A stretch of DNA of 47,053 nt from the NCBI GenBank assembly GCA_031178585.1, contig JAPSIT010000004.1, forward strand, positions 1 to 47,053, written 5' to 3'. Below, piece after piece: positions 16,269 through 24,750 of the stretch. Within the stretch, counting starts at the first letter, position 1. Each line of letters opens with the position of its first letter. The notes under the pieces are model-generated. The model was not told the DNA's origin and did not search any database. It saw only the letters and a list, made by a program, of their open reading frames with translations. The stretch comes from Arthrobacter sp. (GTDB lineage Bacteria > Actinomycetota > Actinomycetes > Actinomycetales > Micrococcaceae). Made by a program: the position numbers and the translations under genes.

Positions 16269-16297
16269 ATCAGGGGGAACGCGACTGTGCGTGGCGG

Positions 16298-16303
16298 TAA
16301 ATT
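16298..16303 (+). promoter_or_regulatory. -10 element (TAAATT) of uvrB
   Basis: TAAATT ends 6 nt before ATG 16310, which has no Shine-Dalgarno sequence; a leaderless transcript is predicted. Confidence 0.5.
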
Positions 16304-16309
16304 AGATAC

Positions 16310-18409
16310 ATGAGTCTTGCGCAGGAGATCAACCGCGTCGTAGCGCCATTCGAGGTCATCAGCGAGTTCCAGCCCGCCGGCGACCAGCCCGCCGCCATCG
16401 CCGAGCTCACCGAACGCATCAAGAACGGCGAAAAAGACGTGGTGCTCCTCGGTGCCACCGGTACCGGAAAGAGCGCCACCACGGCGTGGCTGATCGAGCA
16501 GGTGCAGCGGCCCACCCTGGTCATGGTGCAAAACAAGACGCTGGCCGCCCAGCTGGCCAATGAGTTCCGCGAACTGCTGCCCAACAACGCGGTGGAGTAC
16601 TTCGTCTCCTACTACGACTACTACCAGCCGGAAGCCTACGTCCCGCAGACGGACACCTTCATCGAAAAGGACTCCTCCGTCAACGAGGAAGTGGAGCGCC
16701 TGCGCCACTCGGCCACGAACGCACTGCTGACCCGGCGTGACGTGATCGTGGTGGCCACCGTTTCCTGCATTTACGGCCTTGGCACGCCCGAGGAGTACAT
16801 CGCGGGCATGGTGACGCTGCGGCGGGGCCAGGAGATGAACCGCGATGACTTGCTGCGGAAGTTCGTCTCCATGCAGTACGTCCGCAACGACATGGACTTC
16901 CACCGCGGGACGTTCCGTGTCCGGGGCGACACAGTGGAGATCATCCCCATGTACGAAGAACTCGCGCTGCGGATCGAGTTCTTCGGCGACGAAGTGGAGA
17001 ACATCTACACCCTGCACCCGGTCACCGGGGACGTGATCCGTGAGGAGACGGAGATGTACGTCTTCCCTGCCTCGCACTACGTTGCCGGACCGGAGCGCAT
17101 GTCCCGGGCCATCACAGCCATCGAGGACGAGCTGGCCGAACGTCTCAGCGTTCTGCAGGGGCAGAACAAGCTGGTGGAGGCCCAACGCCTCCAACTGCGG
17201 ACCAACTACGACCTCGAGATGATGCAGCAGATGGGCTTCTGCAACGGCATCGAGAACTACTCCCGCCATATTGACGGCCGGCCCGGCGGCTCCGCGCCGC
17301 ACTGTCTGCTGGACTACTTCCCGGACGACTTCCTGCTCGTCATCGACGAATCCCACGTCACCGTGCCGCAGATCGGCGCCATGTACGAAGGTGACATGTC
17401 GCGTAAACGCACGCTGGTGGACCACGGCTTCCGGCTGCCGTCCGCCATGGACAACCGGCCGCTCAAGTGGGATGAGTTCCTGGAGCGCATCGGCCAGACC
17501 GTCTACCTGTCCGCGACCCCCGGGAAGTATGAGCTCGCAAAAGCCGACGGGTATGTGCAGCAAATCATCCGCCCCACGGGCCTCATCGATCCCGAAGTCG
17601 TGGTCAAGCCCACCAAGGGCCAGATCGACGACCTCCTGGGCGAGATCCGCAGCCGCGTGGACAAGGACGAACGCGTCCTGGTCACCACCCTTACCAAGCG
17701 CATGGCCGAAGACCTCACGGACTACCTGCTGGGCCACGGCATCAAGGTGCAGTACTTGCACTCGGACGTTGACACCCTCCGCCGGGTGGAGCTGCTGCGC
17801 GAGCTCCGGATGGGCGTCTTCGACGTCCTCGTGGGCATCAACCTGCTCCGCGAAGGCCTTGACCTGCCCGAGGTGTCCCTCGTGAGCATCCTCGATGCCG
17901 ACAAGGAGGGCTTCCTCCGCTCCTCCACCTCCCTGATCCAGACCATTGGACGCGCGGCGAGGAACGTGTCCGGCCAGGTGCACATGTACGCGGACCGCAT
18001 TACGGACTCCATGGCGCACGCCATTGAGGAAACCAACCGGCGCCGTGCCATCCAGGTCGCGTTCAACGAGAAAAACGGCGTCGATCCGCAGCCGCTGCGG
18101 AAGAAGATCGCCGACATCACCGACCAACTGGCCCGGGAGGACGCGGACACCCAGGAACTGCTGAGCAACAACCGCCTGGCCAAGGGCGGCAAGCGTGCCA
18201 AGTCCGCGGCCAAGGGCGCTGCGACCGTGCGCTCCGACGGGCTGGCGGCAGCGCCTGCCGAGGACCTGGTGGGTCTGATCGAGCAGCTGACGGAGCAGAT
18301 GCACGGCGCTGCCGCGGAGCTTCAGTTCGAGGTGGCTGCCCGCATCCGCGATGAGGTGGCCGAGCTGAAGAAGGAACTTCGGCAGATGCAGGCCGCAGGC
18401 CACGCGTAG
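16310..18409 (+). CDS. uvrB: Excinuclease ABC subunit UvrB
   Basis: A 699-residue damage-verification helicase-like subunit of nucleotide excision repair. It loads from UvrA onto damaged DNA and recruits UvrC. Motifs: Walker [14 protein letters not shown] (about residue 47), the beta-hairpin region [20 protein letters not shown] that clamps one strand, [13 protein letters not shown] (motif II), YLSATPG (motif III), [20 protein letters not shown] (motif V), QTIGRAARN (motif VI), and a C-terminal UVR coiled coil (about residues 650-690) for UvrC contact. A basic linker ([14 protein letters not shown]) precedes the UVR motif. It starts at ATG 16310, leaderless. No clear LexA site is seen, unlike uvrA. 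Confidence 0.98.
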   Translation: MSLAQEINRVVAPFEVISEFQPAGDQPAAIAELTERIKNGEKDVVLLGATGTGKSATTAWLIEQVQRPTLVMVQNKTLAAQLANEFRELLPNNAVEYFVSYYDYYQPEAYVPQTDTFIEKDSSVNEEVERLRHSATNALLTRRDVIVVATVSCIYGLGTPEEYIAGMVTLRRGQEMNRDDLLRKFVSMQYVRNDMDFHRGTFRVRGDTVEIIPMYEELALRIEFFGDEVENIYTLHPVTGDVIREETEMYVFPASHYVAGPERMSRAITAIEDELAERLSVLQGQNKLVEAQRLQLRTNYDLEMMQQMGFCNGIENYSRHIDGRPGGSAPHCLLDYFPDDFLLVIDESHVTVPQIGAMYEGDMSRKRTLVDHGFRLPSAMDNRPLKWDEFLERIGQTVYLSATPGKYELAKADGYVQQIIRPTGLIDPEVVVKPTKGQIDDLLGEIRSRVDKDERVLVTTLTKRMAEDLTDYLLGHGIKVQYLHSDVDTLRRVELLRELRMGVFDVLVGINLLREGLDLPEVSLVSILDADKEGFLRSSTSLIQTIGRAARNVSGQVHMYADRITDSMAHAIEETNRRRAIQVAFNEKNGVDPQPLRKKIADITDQLAREDADTQELLSNNRLAKGGKRAKSAAKGAATVRSDGLAAAPAEDLVGLIEQLTEQMHGAAAELQFEVAARIRDEVAELKKELRQMQAAGHA

Positions 18410-18470
18410 GCGCTTTTCGCCGACTGCCGCCCCTTGCCTTGATGGTCACAGACGCGGGCGGTCCCCGGGG

Positions 18471-18476
18471 TACTGT
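18471..18476 (+). promoter_or_regulatory. Candidate -10 (TACTGT) for the riboswitch-terC transcript
   Basis: TACTGT lies just upstream of the predicted riboswitch, so transcription would start near 18483, at the 5' side of the aptamer. Confidence 0.35.
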
Positions 18477-18479
18477 AAA

Positions 18480-18608
18480 GTTGAGGTCAAGTAGGGGAGT
18501 ATCCCAAGCGCTACGGACGTCAACACGCAGGGCACAGATGCCTTGCCGGGCGTAGCGGGCAGCCACATCAGCACCAAGTGCACAGGTCTGCCGGAGAGAC
18601 TTACACCA
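18480..18608 (+). ncRNA. yybP-ykoY manganese riboswitch upstream of terC
   Basis: The 228-nt space before the TerC gene contains the conserved parts of the yybP-ykoY aptamer. These are the core GTAGGGGAGTA (18491-18501), the CGTCAACA segment (18518-18525) and the distal GGAGAGACTTACA (18593-18605), with GC-rich helices between. AGGTC (18484-18488) can pair with GACTT (18599-18603) to close the base stem. The class senses Mn2+ and typically turns on TerC/MntP-type exporters. A six-T run at 18610-18615 directly follows the aptamer and the gene's AAAGG ribosome-binding site lies another 10-15 nt on, so either transcriptional or translational switching is possible. Confidence 0.82.
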
Positions 18609-18637
18609 GTTTTTTGTACCCTGCGAAAGGTAACTCT

Positions 18638-19675
18638 GTGCAGCTTCCCGTCTGGTTTGAGGTCGGCTCGTTCGTCGCCCTCGGCGTCATCCTTCTGTTA
18701 GACCTGCTCCTGGTCGTGCGGCGCCCGCACGAGCCCTCCATGAAGGAAGCCGGCCTGTGGGTCGCCTTCTATGTGGCCCTTGCGCTGGTCTTTGCCGGTG
18801 CGATGTTCATGTTTGCGGGCCCGGAGTACGGCGGGCAATTCGTCGCCGGCTGGGTGACCGAATACAGCCTCAGCATCGACAACCTCTTCGTCTTCATCAT
18901 CATCATGGCGCGGTTCTCGGTGCCCCGTAAGTACCAGCAGGAAGTGCTGATGGTGGGCATCATCATTGCCCTCATCCTGCGCGGCATCTTCATTATGCTC
19001 GGCGCCATCGTCATCGAGCAGTTCAGCTGGGTGTTCTACATCTTCGGCGCCTTCCTGCTGTGGACTGCGTGGAAGCAGGCGAAGGATGAAGGCGAAGACG
19101 AGGAGGACAAGGAAAACGCGATCATCGCGAAGCTCCGCAAGGTCATCCCCATGTCGGAGAAGTTCGACGGCAGCAAGCTCCGCACCGTCGTCGACGGCAA
19201 GAAGGTTTTCACCCCAATGGTGATCGTGTTCATCACCATTGGGATGACGGACCTGCTGTTCGCCGTGGACTCCATCCCCGCGATCTTCGGCCTCACCCAG
19301 AGCGCGTTCATCGTGTTCACCGCGAACATCTTCGCGCTCATGGGCCTGCGGCAGCTGTACTTCCTGCTCGGGGGCCTCATGAACCGCCTGATCTACCTCA
19401 AGCACGCGCTGTCCGTCATCCTGGCCTTCATCGGCGTGAAGCTCATCCTGCACGCCATGCATGTCAACGAACTGCCGTTCATCAACGGCGGACACCACAT
19501 TGAGTGGGCGCCCGAGATCCCAACGTATGTCTCGCTTGCTGTCATTGTCGGCACCATCATCATCGCCGTTATCGCCAGCCTGATCAGTTCCGCCGCGCAG
19601 CAGGCCAAGCTGGATGCCCGCCTCGAGGAGGACGCGCGGAAGAGCCGGACCGGCGTCGACGCGGACGTCGACTAG
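18638..19675 (+). CDS. TerC/Alx-family membrane protein, probable Mn2+ exporter
   Basis: A 345-residue integral membrane protein of the TerC family with about nine hydrophobic segments. Family hallmarks are VTEYSLSIDNLFVFIIIMAR (acidic residues in the membrane that bind metal), MTDLLFAVDSIPAIFGLTQ, and IFALMGLRQLYFLLGGLM. A charged loop (KDEGEDEEDKENAIIAKLR) splits the two halves. The start is GTG 18638 with AAAGG 7 nt upstream; an earlier in-frame ATG (18578) lies inside the riboswitch and is rejected. Riboswitch control by Mn2+ supports manganese efflux or metalation of exported proteins, as shown for Alx/TerC homologues. A strong terminator follows. Confidence 0.93.
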   Translation: MQLPVWFEVGSFVALGVILLLDLLLVVRRPHEPSMKEAGLWVAFYVALALVFAGAMFMFAGPEYGGQFVAGWVTEYSLSIDNLFVFIIIMARFSVPRKYQQEVLMVGIIIALILRGIFIMLGAIVIEQFSWVFYIFGAFLLWTAWKQAKDEGEDEEDKENAIIAKLRKVIPMSEKFDGSKLRTVVDGKKVFTPMVIVFITIGMTDLLFAVDSIPAIFGLTQSAFIVFTANIFALMGLRQLYFLLGGLMNRLIYLKHALSVILAFIGVKLILHAMHVNELPFINGGHHIEWAPEIPTYVSLAVIVGTIIIAVIASLISSAAQQAKLDARLEEDARKSRTGVDADVD

Positions 19676-19720
19676 ACCGACGGCCCTCGGCCACCGGGGT
19701 GCCTCCCACCCCCGTCCGTA

Positions 19721-19756
19721 GAAAAACCCCGGCCCCTCTGGGCCGGGGTTTTTCTC
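19721..19756 (+). terminator. Rho-independent terminator after terC
   Basis: A perfect 15-bp stem: 19721-19735 pairs with 19740-19754 around CTCT, with five T in the 3' arm. It ends the terC unit and lies 50 nt before the next gene. Confidence 0.93.
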
Positions 19757-19791
19757 TTTTGATTCGGGGTTCCGGCGGGCGCCTCCGGGAC

Positions 19792-19797
19792 TATGCT
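19792..19797 (+). promoter_or_regulatory. -10 element (TATGCT) of the MFS gene
   Basis: TATGCT ends 6 nt before ATG 19804; the intervening CGGAGG abuts the start codon. Confidence 0.45.
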
Positions 19798-19803
19798 CGG
19801 AGG

Positions 19804-21186
19804 ATGGCAACCACATCCCGGATGGACCCGGATGTGCGCCTGGTGCAACGGCGCACCGTGGTGCTCCTGGGGTCCGCGCAGCTGTTCAGCGCTATCGGAA
19901 CCGGGGCGACCGTCTCCATCGGTTCGCTTCTGGCCGTCGATTTGTCCGGGTCGGAGGCGTGGGCCGGTTCAGTCGCCACCATGATGACGCTCGCCGCCGC
20001 GATGGCGGCGCTGCCGCTCGCCTCGCTTGCTGAACGGCGCGGACGCAGGATCAGCCTTGCCACGGGGCTGGCCGCGGCCCTGGCAGGTGCCGTGCTTATC
20101 GTCGTGTCCGTGGTCTCCGGGGTCTTCGCGTTTCTGGTCGTAGGTGCCGCAGGCGTCGGGGTGGGGACGGCCGCAAATCTCCAGGCGCGGTTCGCCGCCG
20201 TCGATCTGGCGGACCCTGAGCACCGCGGCCGCTCCCTGTCCACCGTCGTCTGGGCCATCACCATCGGGGCCGTGGCCGGACCCAACCTGATCCAGCCCGG
20301 CGCCGTGGTGGGCCAGAGCCTGGGGCTGCCGCCCATCGCCGGGCCGTTCGTCATCTCGGGCGCCGGGCTGATCCTCGCCTGCGGACTGCTTCTGGCCGGG
20401 CTCCGCCCCGATCCGCTCATGCTGGCGCGGCAGCTGGCAGCGCAGGCCGAGTCGGCGGAGGAGCGGCCGGCAGAAATGCAGTCGCCGGGAGCCCAGCCCG
20501 CCGGCCCGGCTGTAGGCGCAGCGCCTGCCGGAGGTTCACTCGCGCGGGGGTTGCGGGCGGTGCGCCACGCACCGGCCGCGATCCTGGCGCTGGCTGCCGT
20601 CGTGGGTGCCCACGCGGTCATGGTGGGAGTCATGTCCATGACCCCGCTCCATCTGCAGGAGATCGTCGCCGGCCCGGGCAGCACGCACGGGAGCCACGCC
20701 ACGGGCAGCGATGTCCTGGTTATCATCGGTTTTACCATTTCGCTGCACATCGCTGGGATGTTTGCGCTGTCCCCGGTGATGGGCTGGCTGACGGACAAGC
20801 TGGGACGGACCCAGACCATCGCCCTCGGCTTCGCCACCCTGACCGCTGCCGTACTGGTGGCGGGTTTCGGGCAGGCGTCCACGGCGGCCGTTGCCGTGGG
20901 CCTCGTGCTCCTCGGCGTGGGGTGGTCGGCGTCAACGATTGCCGGGTCGACGCTCCTGGCCGAGAGCGTCGCTCAGCAGGACAGGGTGGCCGTGCAGGGC
21001 GTGTCGGACATGCTGATGGGCGCGGCGGGCGCCGCGGGCGGTGCCGTCTCGGGCCTGGTGCTGAGCTGGGTGGGGTACCTGGGCCTCAACCTGGCCGGCG
21101 GCGTGCTCGGAGCGTGTGTCCTTGCGGCGGCGGTCGTTGTGTTGCTGGCCGCGCGGCCGCGGGAGGGACGGTCAGTTCCGGACTGA
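19804..21186 (+). CDS. Major facilitator superfamily transporter
   Basis: A 460-residue MFS protein with about twelve membrane segments in two halves. The MFS A-loop is visible as LAERRGRRISLATGL between segments 2 and 3, and its counterpart as GWLTDKLGRTQTIALG in the second half. A long central loop (about 205-255, Ala/Pro/Gly-rich) separates the halves, and a further extracellular insertion (GPGSTHGSHATGSD) precedes segment 8. Substrate unknown; drug or metabolite efflux is the usual role of such proton antiporters. The start ATG 19804 is chosen from its 6-nt spacing to TATGCT. It converges with the iminopeptidase gene, overlapping its 3' end by 15 nt. Confidence 0.9.
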   Translation: MATTSRMDPDVRLVQRRTVVLLGSAQLFSAIGTGATVSIGSLLAVDLSGSEAWAGSVATMMTLAAAMAALPLASLAERRGRRISLATGLAAALAGAVLIVVSVVSGVFAFLVVGAAGVGVGTAANLQARFAAVDLADPEHRGRSLSTVVWAITIGAVAGPNLIQPGAVVGQSLGLPPIAGPFVISGAGLILACGLLLAGLRPDPLMLARQLAAQAESAEERPAEMQSPGAQPAGPAVGAAPAGGSLARGLRAVRHAPAAILALAAVVGAHAVMVGVMSMTPLHLQEIVAGPGSTHGSHATGSDVLVIIGFTISLHIAGMFALSPVMGWLTDKLGRTQTIALGFATLTAAVLVAGFGQASTAAVAVGLVLLGVGWSASTIAGSTLLAESVAQQDRVAVQGVSDMLMGAAGAAGGAVSGLVLSWVGYLGLNLAGGVLGACVLAAAVVVLLAARPREGRSVPD

Positions 21187-22557
21187 CCGCACCATGCTCA
21201 GAAGCCGACCAAAGATGGCTTCCCCGTCGTCGGCGATGCCGTCGTGGTGGAAGTCGGCCGTTTCCCACGCCTGCAGTTTGCGTACCGCTGCGGCAGTTTC
21301 GAGGGAAAGTCCGCGCTCAACGTAAATGTCGTTGCTGTAGACGGCGGCGGCAGCGGGCACTATGTTGGCGGCCAGCTGTGCCGGGTCATACAGCGGTTTC
21401 CAGTCCGTCTTGGCCGCCAGCAGCTCAGCGACTTCCTTCAGCGGGCGCAGCGCGTTGTCCTGGTCGAAATACCACGGGTAGATCATCTCGCCGGTCAGGA
21501 GGATCTGCGGGGCGTCCGGGCTGAACTCCGGGAATTCCCGGAGAACCCGCCAGGCCGCCCAGTCCGTCGCCGGGCCCTGGGCGTAGATCGACTCGTGCAT
21601 CAGGGCGTACAGGGGGTTCGTGGCGCGGGAGACGTGAGGACGGACCTGCTCGAGGAAGGAGTCGGACAGTCTGGGGCCGCGGGGAGTGTCCACGAAGGCA
21701 TCCTCCAGCAGGTTGTGCAGCCCGTCCACCCTCGTATTGCCGCCGAGGAAGGACCCCAGCATCTGGAAACGTTCTACCGTGAGGCGTTCTCCGCCGGGCA
21801 GGAATTCCTCGATGTTCCGGAGGTGCCGGACGATCCGGTCTACGGTTTCACGGTCTTCCGGGTACCAGCCGAAGTATTCGGCATTGCGGGCGGCAACGCG
21901 TTTGAACGTCTCGCGGTACACCCGCTCCGCCGTGCCCTCCAGCGGGGCGAGTCCTCCCGTGATGAGCACTTCCCGCAGGCCTTCCGGCGCGAAGGAGAGG
22001 TATGTCAGTGCGATGAAGCCGCCATAGCTCTGGCCGTATATGGTCCACGGTTCCGAGCCCAGCGCACGGCGGATCAGTTCGGCGTCGGCAACTATCGAAT
22101 CCGCGCGGAAGTGCTCCAGATAGCGGGCCTGTGCCTCGGCGTCACCGCGCAGCGGCAGCGTGTTGCGGTCCGCGGGGGAGGACAACCCGGTGCCCCGCTG
22201 GTCCAGCATGAGGATGCGGAAATCCTTCGCAGCGGCTTTGCTCCAGCCGCCCAGCGACATGAACCGGTTGCCTCGGCCGCCCGGACCGCCCTGCAGGTAC
22301 ACAAGCCAGGGGAGCTGTTTCGCAGCCGTTTCAGTGTGTTCCGCTGACACGTATTCGCGCGCGAAAACCGTGATCGTCTCGGCGCCGGTATCATCCGCTG
22401 AGCTGAAATGATCCAGCGGGACGGTGAAGTAGTGCTCCGTCGTGCGCATCCCGCGGAACTCGTGCCTCCCGCGGATCGTGTGCACGGCGTGAGCGGCACC
22501 GTCACCCTGGATGCCGGTGGTGGAGTGGACGGCACTGTGCGCCGCGGTGTCAGCCAT
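21172..22557 (-). CDS. pip: Proline iminopeptidase-type alpha/beta hydrolase (S33)
   Basis: A 461-residue cytoplasmic alpha/beta hydrolase. It has the oxyanion-hole motif QGGPGGRGNRFMSLGGW, LDQRGTGLSSP, and the nucleophile elbow YGQSYGGFIAL with Ser177; a helical cap domain (about 260-390) is followed by a C-terminal half carrying the likely Asp and His. These features fit the S33 family, which removes N-terminal proline from peptides. It is longer than the classic 310-residue enzymes and belongs to the long actinobacterial form. ATG 22557 overlaps the end of the upstream acetyltransferase gene (ATGGCTGA), so translation is coupled. Its 3' end overlaps the convergent MFS gene by 15 nt. Confidence 0.9.
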   Translation of the reverse strand: MADTAAHSAVHSTTGIQGDGAAHAVHTIRGRHEFRGMRTTEHYFTVPLDHFSSADDTGAETITVFAREYVSAEHTETAAKQLPWLVYLQGGPGGRGNRFMSLGGWSKAAAKDFRILMLDQRGTGLSSPADRNTLPLRGDAEAQARYLEHFRADSIVADAELIRRALGSEPWTIYGQSYGGFIALTYLSFAPEGLREVLITGGLAPLEGTAERVYRETFKRVAARNAEYFGWYPEDRETVDRIVRHLRNIEEFLPGGERLTVERFQMLGSFLGGNTRVDGLHNLLEDAFVDTPRGPRLSDSFLEQVRPHVSRATNPLYALMHESIYAQGPATDWAAWRVLREFPEFSPDAPQILLTGEMIYPWYFDQDNALRPLKEVAELLAAKTDWKPLYDPAQLAANIVPAAAAVYSNDIYVERGLSLETAAAVRKLQAWETADFHHDGIADDGEAIFGRLLSMVRSVRN

Positions 22558-23050
22558 GCGCCCCGGCCCCGCTGCGGGCTCCAAAGGCGGCGAGGGCGTT
22601 TCCGGTGAGGCGGAAGGTGGACCATTCCTCCATCGGGCTGGCCCCGAGCCTCCGGTAGAAGTCGATGGAGGGTTCGTTCCAGTCCAGGACGCTCCATTCG
22701 ACCCGGGCATATCCGCGTTCGACGGCGGTCGCGGCCAGGTGCTGCAGGAGAGCCTTGCCGTGTCCCTCGCCCCGGGCCTCGGGAGTGACGTAGAGATCCT
22801 CAAGATAGATGCCGTGGACACCTTCCCAGGTGGAGTAGTTCAGGAACCACAGCGCGAAGCCGCGGACCTGCCCTGCCTCGTTTTCCGCCATGTTGGCGAA
22901 GACGCGGGGGCTCTCGCCGAAGAGCACATTGTGGAGCATCTCCGGCGTGTTGCGGACTGCGTCCGGTTCCTTCTCGTAGATGGCCAGCTCGTGGATCATC
23001 TGCAGGATTACGGGGACATCAGCGGGGGTGGCCGGACGGATAACACTCAT
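22550..23050 (-). CDS. GNAT acetyltransferase, diamine (SSAT)-like
   Basis: A 166-residue single-domain GNAT protein. It starts with SVIRPATPADVPVILQMIHE and contains ELAIYEKEPDAV, EGVHGIYLEDLYVTPEARG, the acetyl-CoA pyrophosphate loop RGEGHGKALLQHL and VLDWNEPSIDFYRRLGA. The LAxYE and IYLEDLYV blocks are characteristic of the spermidine/spermine acetyltransferase-like branch, so small amines are plausible substrates. It starts at ATG 23050 with TAAGCT ending 6 nt upstream on the minus strand (leaderless) and shares 8 nt with the following iminopeptidase gene. Confidence 0.9.
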   Translation of the reverse strand: MSVIRPATPADVPVILQMIHELAIYEKEPDAVRNTPEMLHNVLFGESPRVFANMAENEAGQVRGFALWFLNYSTWEGVHGIYLEDLYVTPEARGEGHGKALLQHLAATAVERGYARVEWSVLDWNEPSIDFYRRLGASPMEEWSTFRLTGNALAAFGARSGAGAHG

Positions 23051-23056
23051 GATCCG

Positions 23057-23062
23057 AGCTTA
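23057..23062 (-). promoter_or_regulatory. -10 element (TAAGCT) of the GNAT-iminopeptidase unit
   Basis: On the minus strand TAAGCT ends 6 nt before ATG 23050 with no Shine-Dalgarno between. Confidence 0.45.
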
Positions 23063-23234
23063 CTGGGTGATCGGTCCGGCACTTGAGTTAGGCTCTCGAT
23101 ATACGCTCCGGCCGATCGACGAAGAAGTCCTTGCAATTTGCCTATGCGGGACGGCTTCTATAAGCCTGGCTGCTCTGAGGTAGCGGGGCAACGGGCAACC
23201 CCGCCTGACCGAGCCTGACAGATAGGGGCCTGGT

Positions 23235-24194
23235 ATGGACCTGTTTGAAACGATCATGTTTCCGTTCAAATGGTTTGTGTCCATCATCATGGTGGGCTTC
23301 CATGAGGGCCTGAGTGCGCTTGGAATGCCGGCTGCCAGCGGCTGGACCTGGACACTGTCCATCATCGGCCTGGTGCTGGTCATCCGGGCAGCCCTGATTC
23401 CGGTGTTCGTCAAGCAGATTAAGGCGCAGCGCGGCATGCAGCTGCTGCAGCCGGACCTGAAGAAGCTCCAGAACAAGTACAAGGGGAAGAAGGACCAGCT
23501 GTCCCGCCAGGCCATGGCGCAGGAACAGATGGCGATGTACAAGAAGCACGGCACCAATCCGTTCTCTGCCTGCCTGCCCCTGCTGATCCAGATGCCGTTC
23601 TTCCTGGCACTGTTCACAGTTCTGTCCGGCATCACCTCGGCTCGGGACAGGGAACAAGGCATAGGTGCCATGAGCCACGAGCAGGTTGTGCAGTTCGATG
23701 AGTCGAGCATCTTCGGCGCACCGCTGAACGCGGCCCTGCTCTACCACTCAGACGGCAACCCTGCAGTCATAGTCCTGACTATCCTGATGATCCTGGCGAT
23801 GACGGCGTCGCAGTTCATCACGCAGAAGCAGATCATGGCCAAGAACATGTCCGAAGAGGCCATGGCCAGCCCGTACATGCGCCAGCAGAAGATGATGCTG
23901 TACATCCTGCCGATCGTGTTCGGCGTCGGCGGCATCAACTTCCCGATCGGTGTCCTGATCTACTGGACCACCACCAACCTGTGGACCATGGGCCAGCAGT
24001 TCTTCGTCATCCGGCGCATGCCCACGCCGGGATCCCCGGCCGCCAAGGCCCTCGCCGAACGCCGGGCAGCCAAGGGACTGCCCGTACTGCCGATCCTCAG
24101 CGGAAAACGCGAAGGGGCCGATGCCGCTCCCGTCGTCGTAGAGCACAAGGGTCAGCGCGTCCAGCCGCACCGCAAGGGCAGGAAGAAGAAATAG
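23235..24194 (+). CDS. yidC: YidC/Oxa1-family membrane protein insertase
   Basis: A 319-residue insertase of the short Gram-positive type that integrates proteins into the cytoplasmic membrane with or without SecYEG. Visible features: TM1 (SIIGLVLVIRAALIPVFVKQ) with the conserved hydrophilic-groove arginine, the cytoplasmic coiled-coil hairpin (MQLLQPDLKKLQNKYKGKKD ... MAMYKKHGTNPFSACLPLLI), further segments including VIVLTILMILAMTASQFI and LYILPIVFGVGGINFPIGVL, and a basic tail ending HRKGRKKK that would contact ribosomes. The start ATG 23235 has AGGGG upstream. It is not beside rpmH-rnpA, where the main actinobacterial yidC lies, so it may be a second copy. Confidence 0.93.
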   Translation: MDLFETIMFPFKWFVSIIMVGFHEGLSALGMPAASGWTWTLSIIGLVLVIRAALIPVFVKQIKAQRGMQLLQPDLKKLQNKYKGKKDQLSRQAMAQEQMAMYKKHGTNPFSACLPLLIQMPFFLALFTVLSGITSARDREQGIGAMSHEQVVQFDESSIFGAPLNAALLYHSDGNPAVIVLTILMILAMTASQFITQKQIMAKNMSEEAMASPYMRQQKMMLYILPIVFGVGGINFPIGVLIYWTTTNLWTMGQQFFVIRRMPTPGSPAAKALAERRAAKGLPVLPILSGKREGADAAPVVVEHKGQRVQPHRKGRKKK

Positions 24195-24330
24195 CGGGCC
24201 GATCTGGCCGGCCGGACGGGCGGGGAATGCTGGACAGGTGATGGGGCGAAGGCGAAAATGAGGGTGACGTCCGGACCATTGTTTGGGACAGGCCCGGCCG
24301 GATCGGGAAGCCCAGTGGCCTGGAGGACTC

Positions 24331-24702
24331 ATGCGATGGACATTGTTGGGAGTGCTCGTGGCTCTTGGCATCACCGGTGGCGGCTTCGTGCTGAGCGCGC
24401 CGGCCACTGCCCTGGGTGGCCGCGGAGCTACTGCAGCGGACGTTTCCTCCGTCTATGTTGTGCAACTGCAGCAGCCTTCTCCTTCTGACGCCCCCACAGG
24501 CGTAACGCCGGCGCCGACCGGAACAGCAACGCCCGCCGAGTCATCGCCTCCTGGGCCGGATAGCCCGGGCACCACCGGCACGGGGCAGCAGCAATCCAAC
24601 GACGGCGTTACGCCCCTGATTATCGGCGGCGTCCTGCTCCTCGTTGTTCTGCTCGTCGCGTTCTATTTGTGGAGACGGCGGGGCAGAGTCAGAGACCTGT
24701 GA
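24331..24702 (+). CDS. Small secreted, C-terminally anchored protein of unknown function
   Basis: A 123-residue protein. An N-terminal signal sequence (RWTLLGVLVALGITGGGFVL, then SAPATALG as a probable cleavage region) is followed by about 60 residues rich in Pro, Thr, Ser and Gly. After that come one hydrophobic helix (LIIGGVLLLVVLLVAFYLW) and a basic stop-transfer tail RRRGRVRD. The expected topology is a Pro/Thr-rich stalk outside the membrane and a very short cytoplasmic end. No LPxTG sorting motif is present. No family recognised. The start ATG 24331 has GGAGGA close upstream. It follows the yidC gene in the same direction and may be cotranscribed. Confidence 0.75.
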   Translation: MRWTLLGVLVALGITGGGFVLSAPATALGGRGATAADVSSVYVVQLQQPSPSDAPTGVTPAPTGTATPAESSPPGPDSPGTTGTGQQQSNDGVTPLIIGGVLLLVVLLVAFYLWRRRGRVRDL

Positions 24703-24750
24703 CAGCAACGCCGACAGGACCGAACTCCCCACCGGTCCAAGGCTCCTCAG

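Noticed and set aside
16270..16297. Possible SOS box upstream of uvrB (GGAACGCGACTGTGCG)
   Set aside because: Only one half-site resembles the consensus; the palindrome is absent.
16124..18403. 759-codon minus-strand frame opposite uvrB
   Set aside because: It is antisense to all UvrB helicase motifs and arises from high GC at third positions; no domain is recognisable.
18578..18637. Upstream ATG (18578) start for the TerC protein
   Set aside because: It falls inside the predicted riboswitch and lacks a ribosome-binding site; GTG 18638 has AAAGG at normal spacing.
23182..23203. GCGGGG/CCCCGC hairpin before yidC as a terminator
   Set aside because: Only a 6-bp stem with a 10-nt loop and no T-tract.
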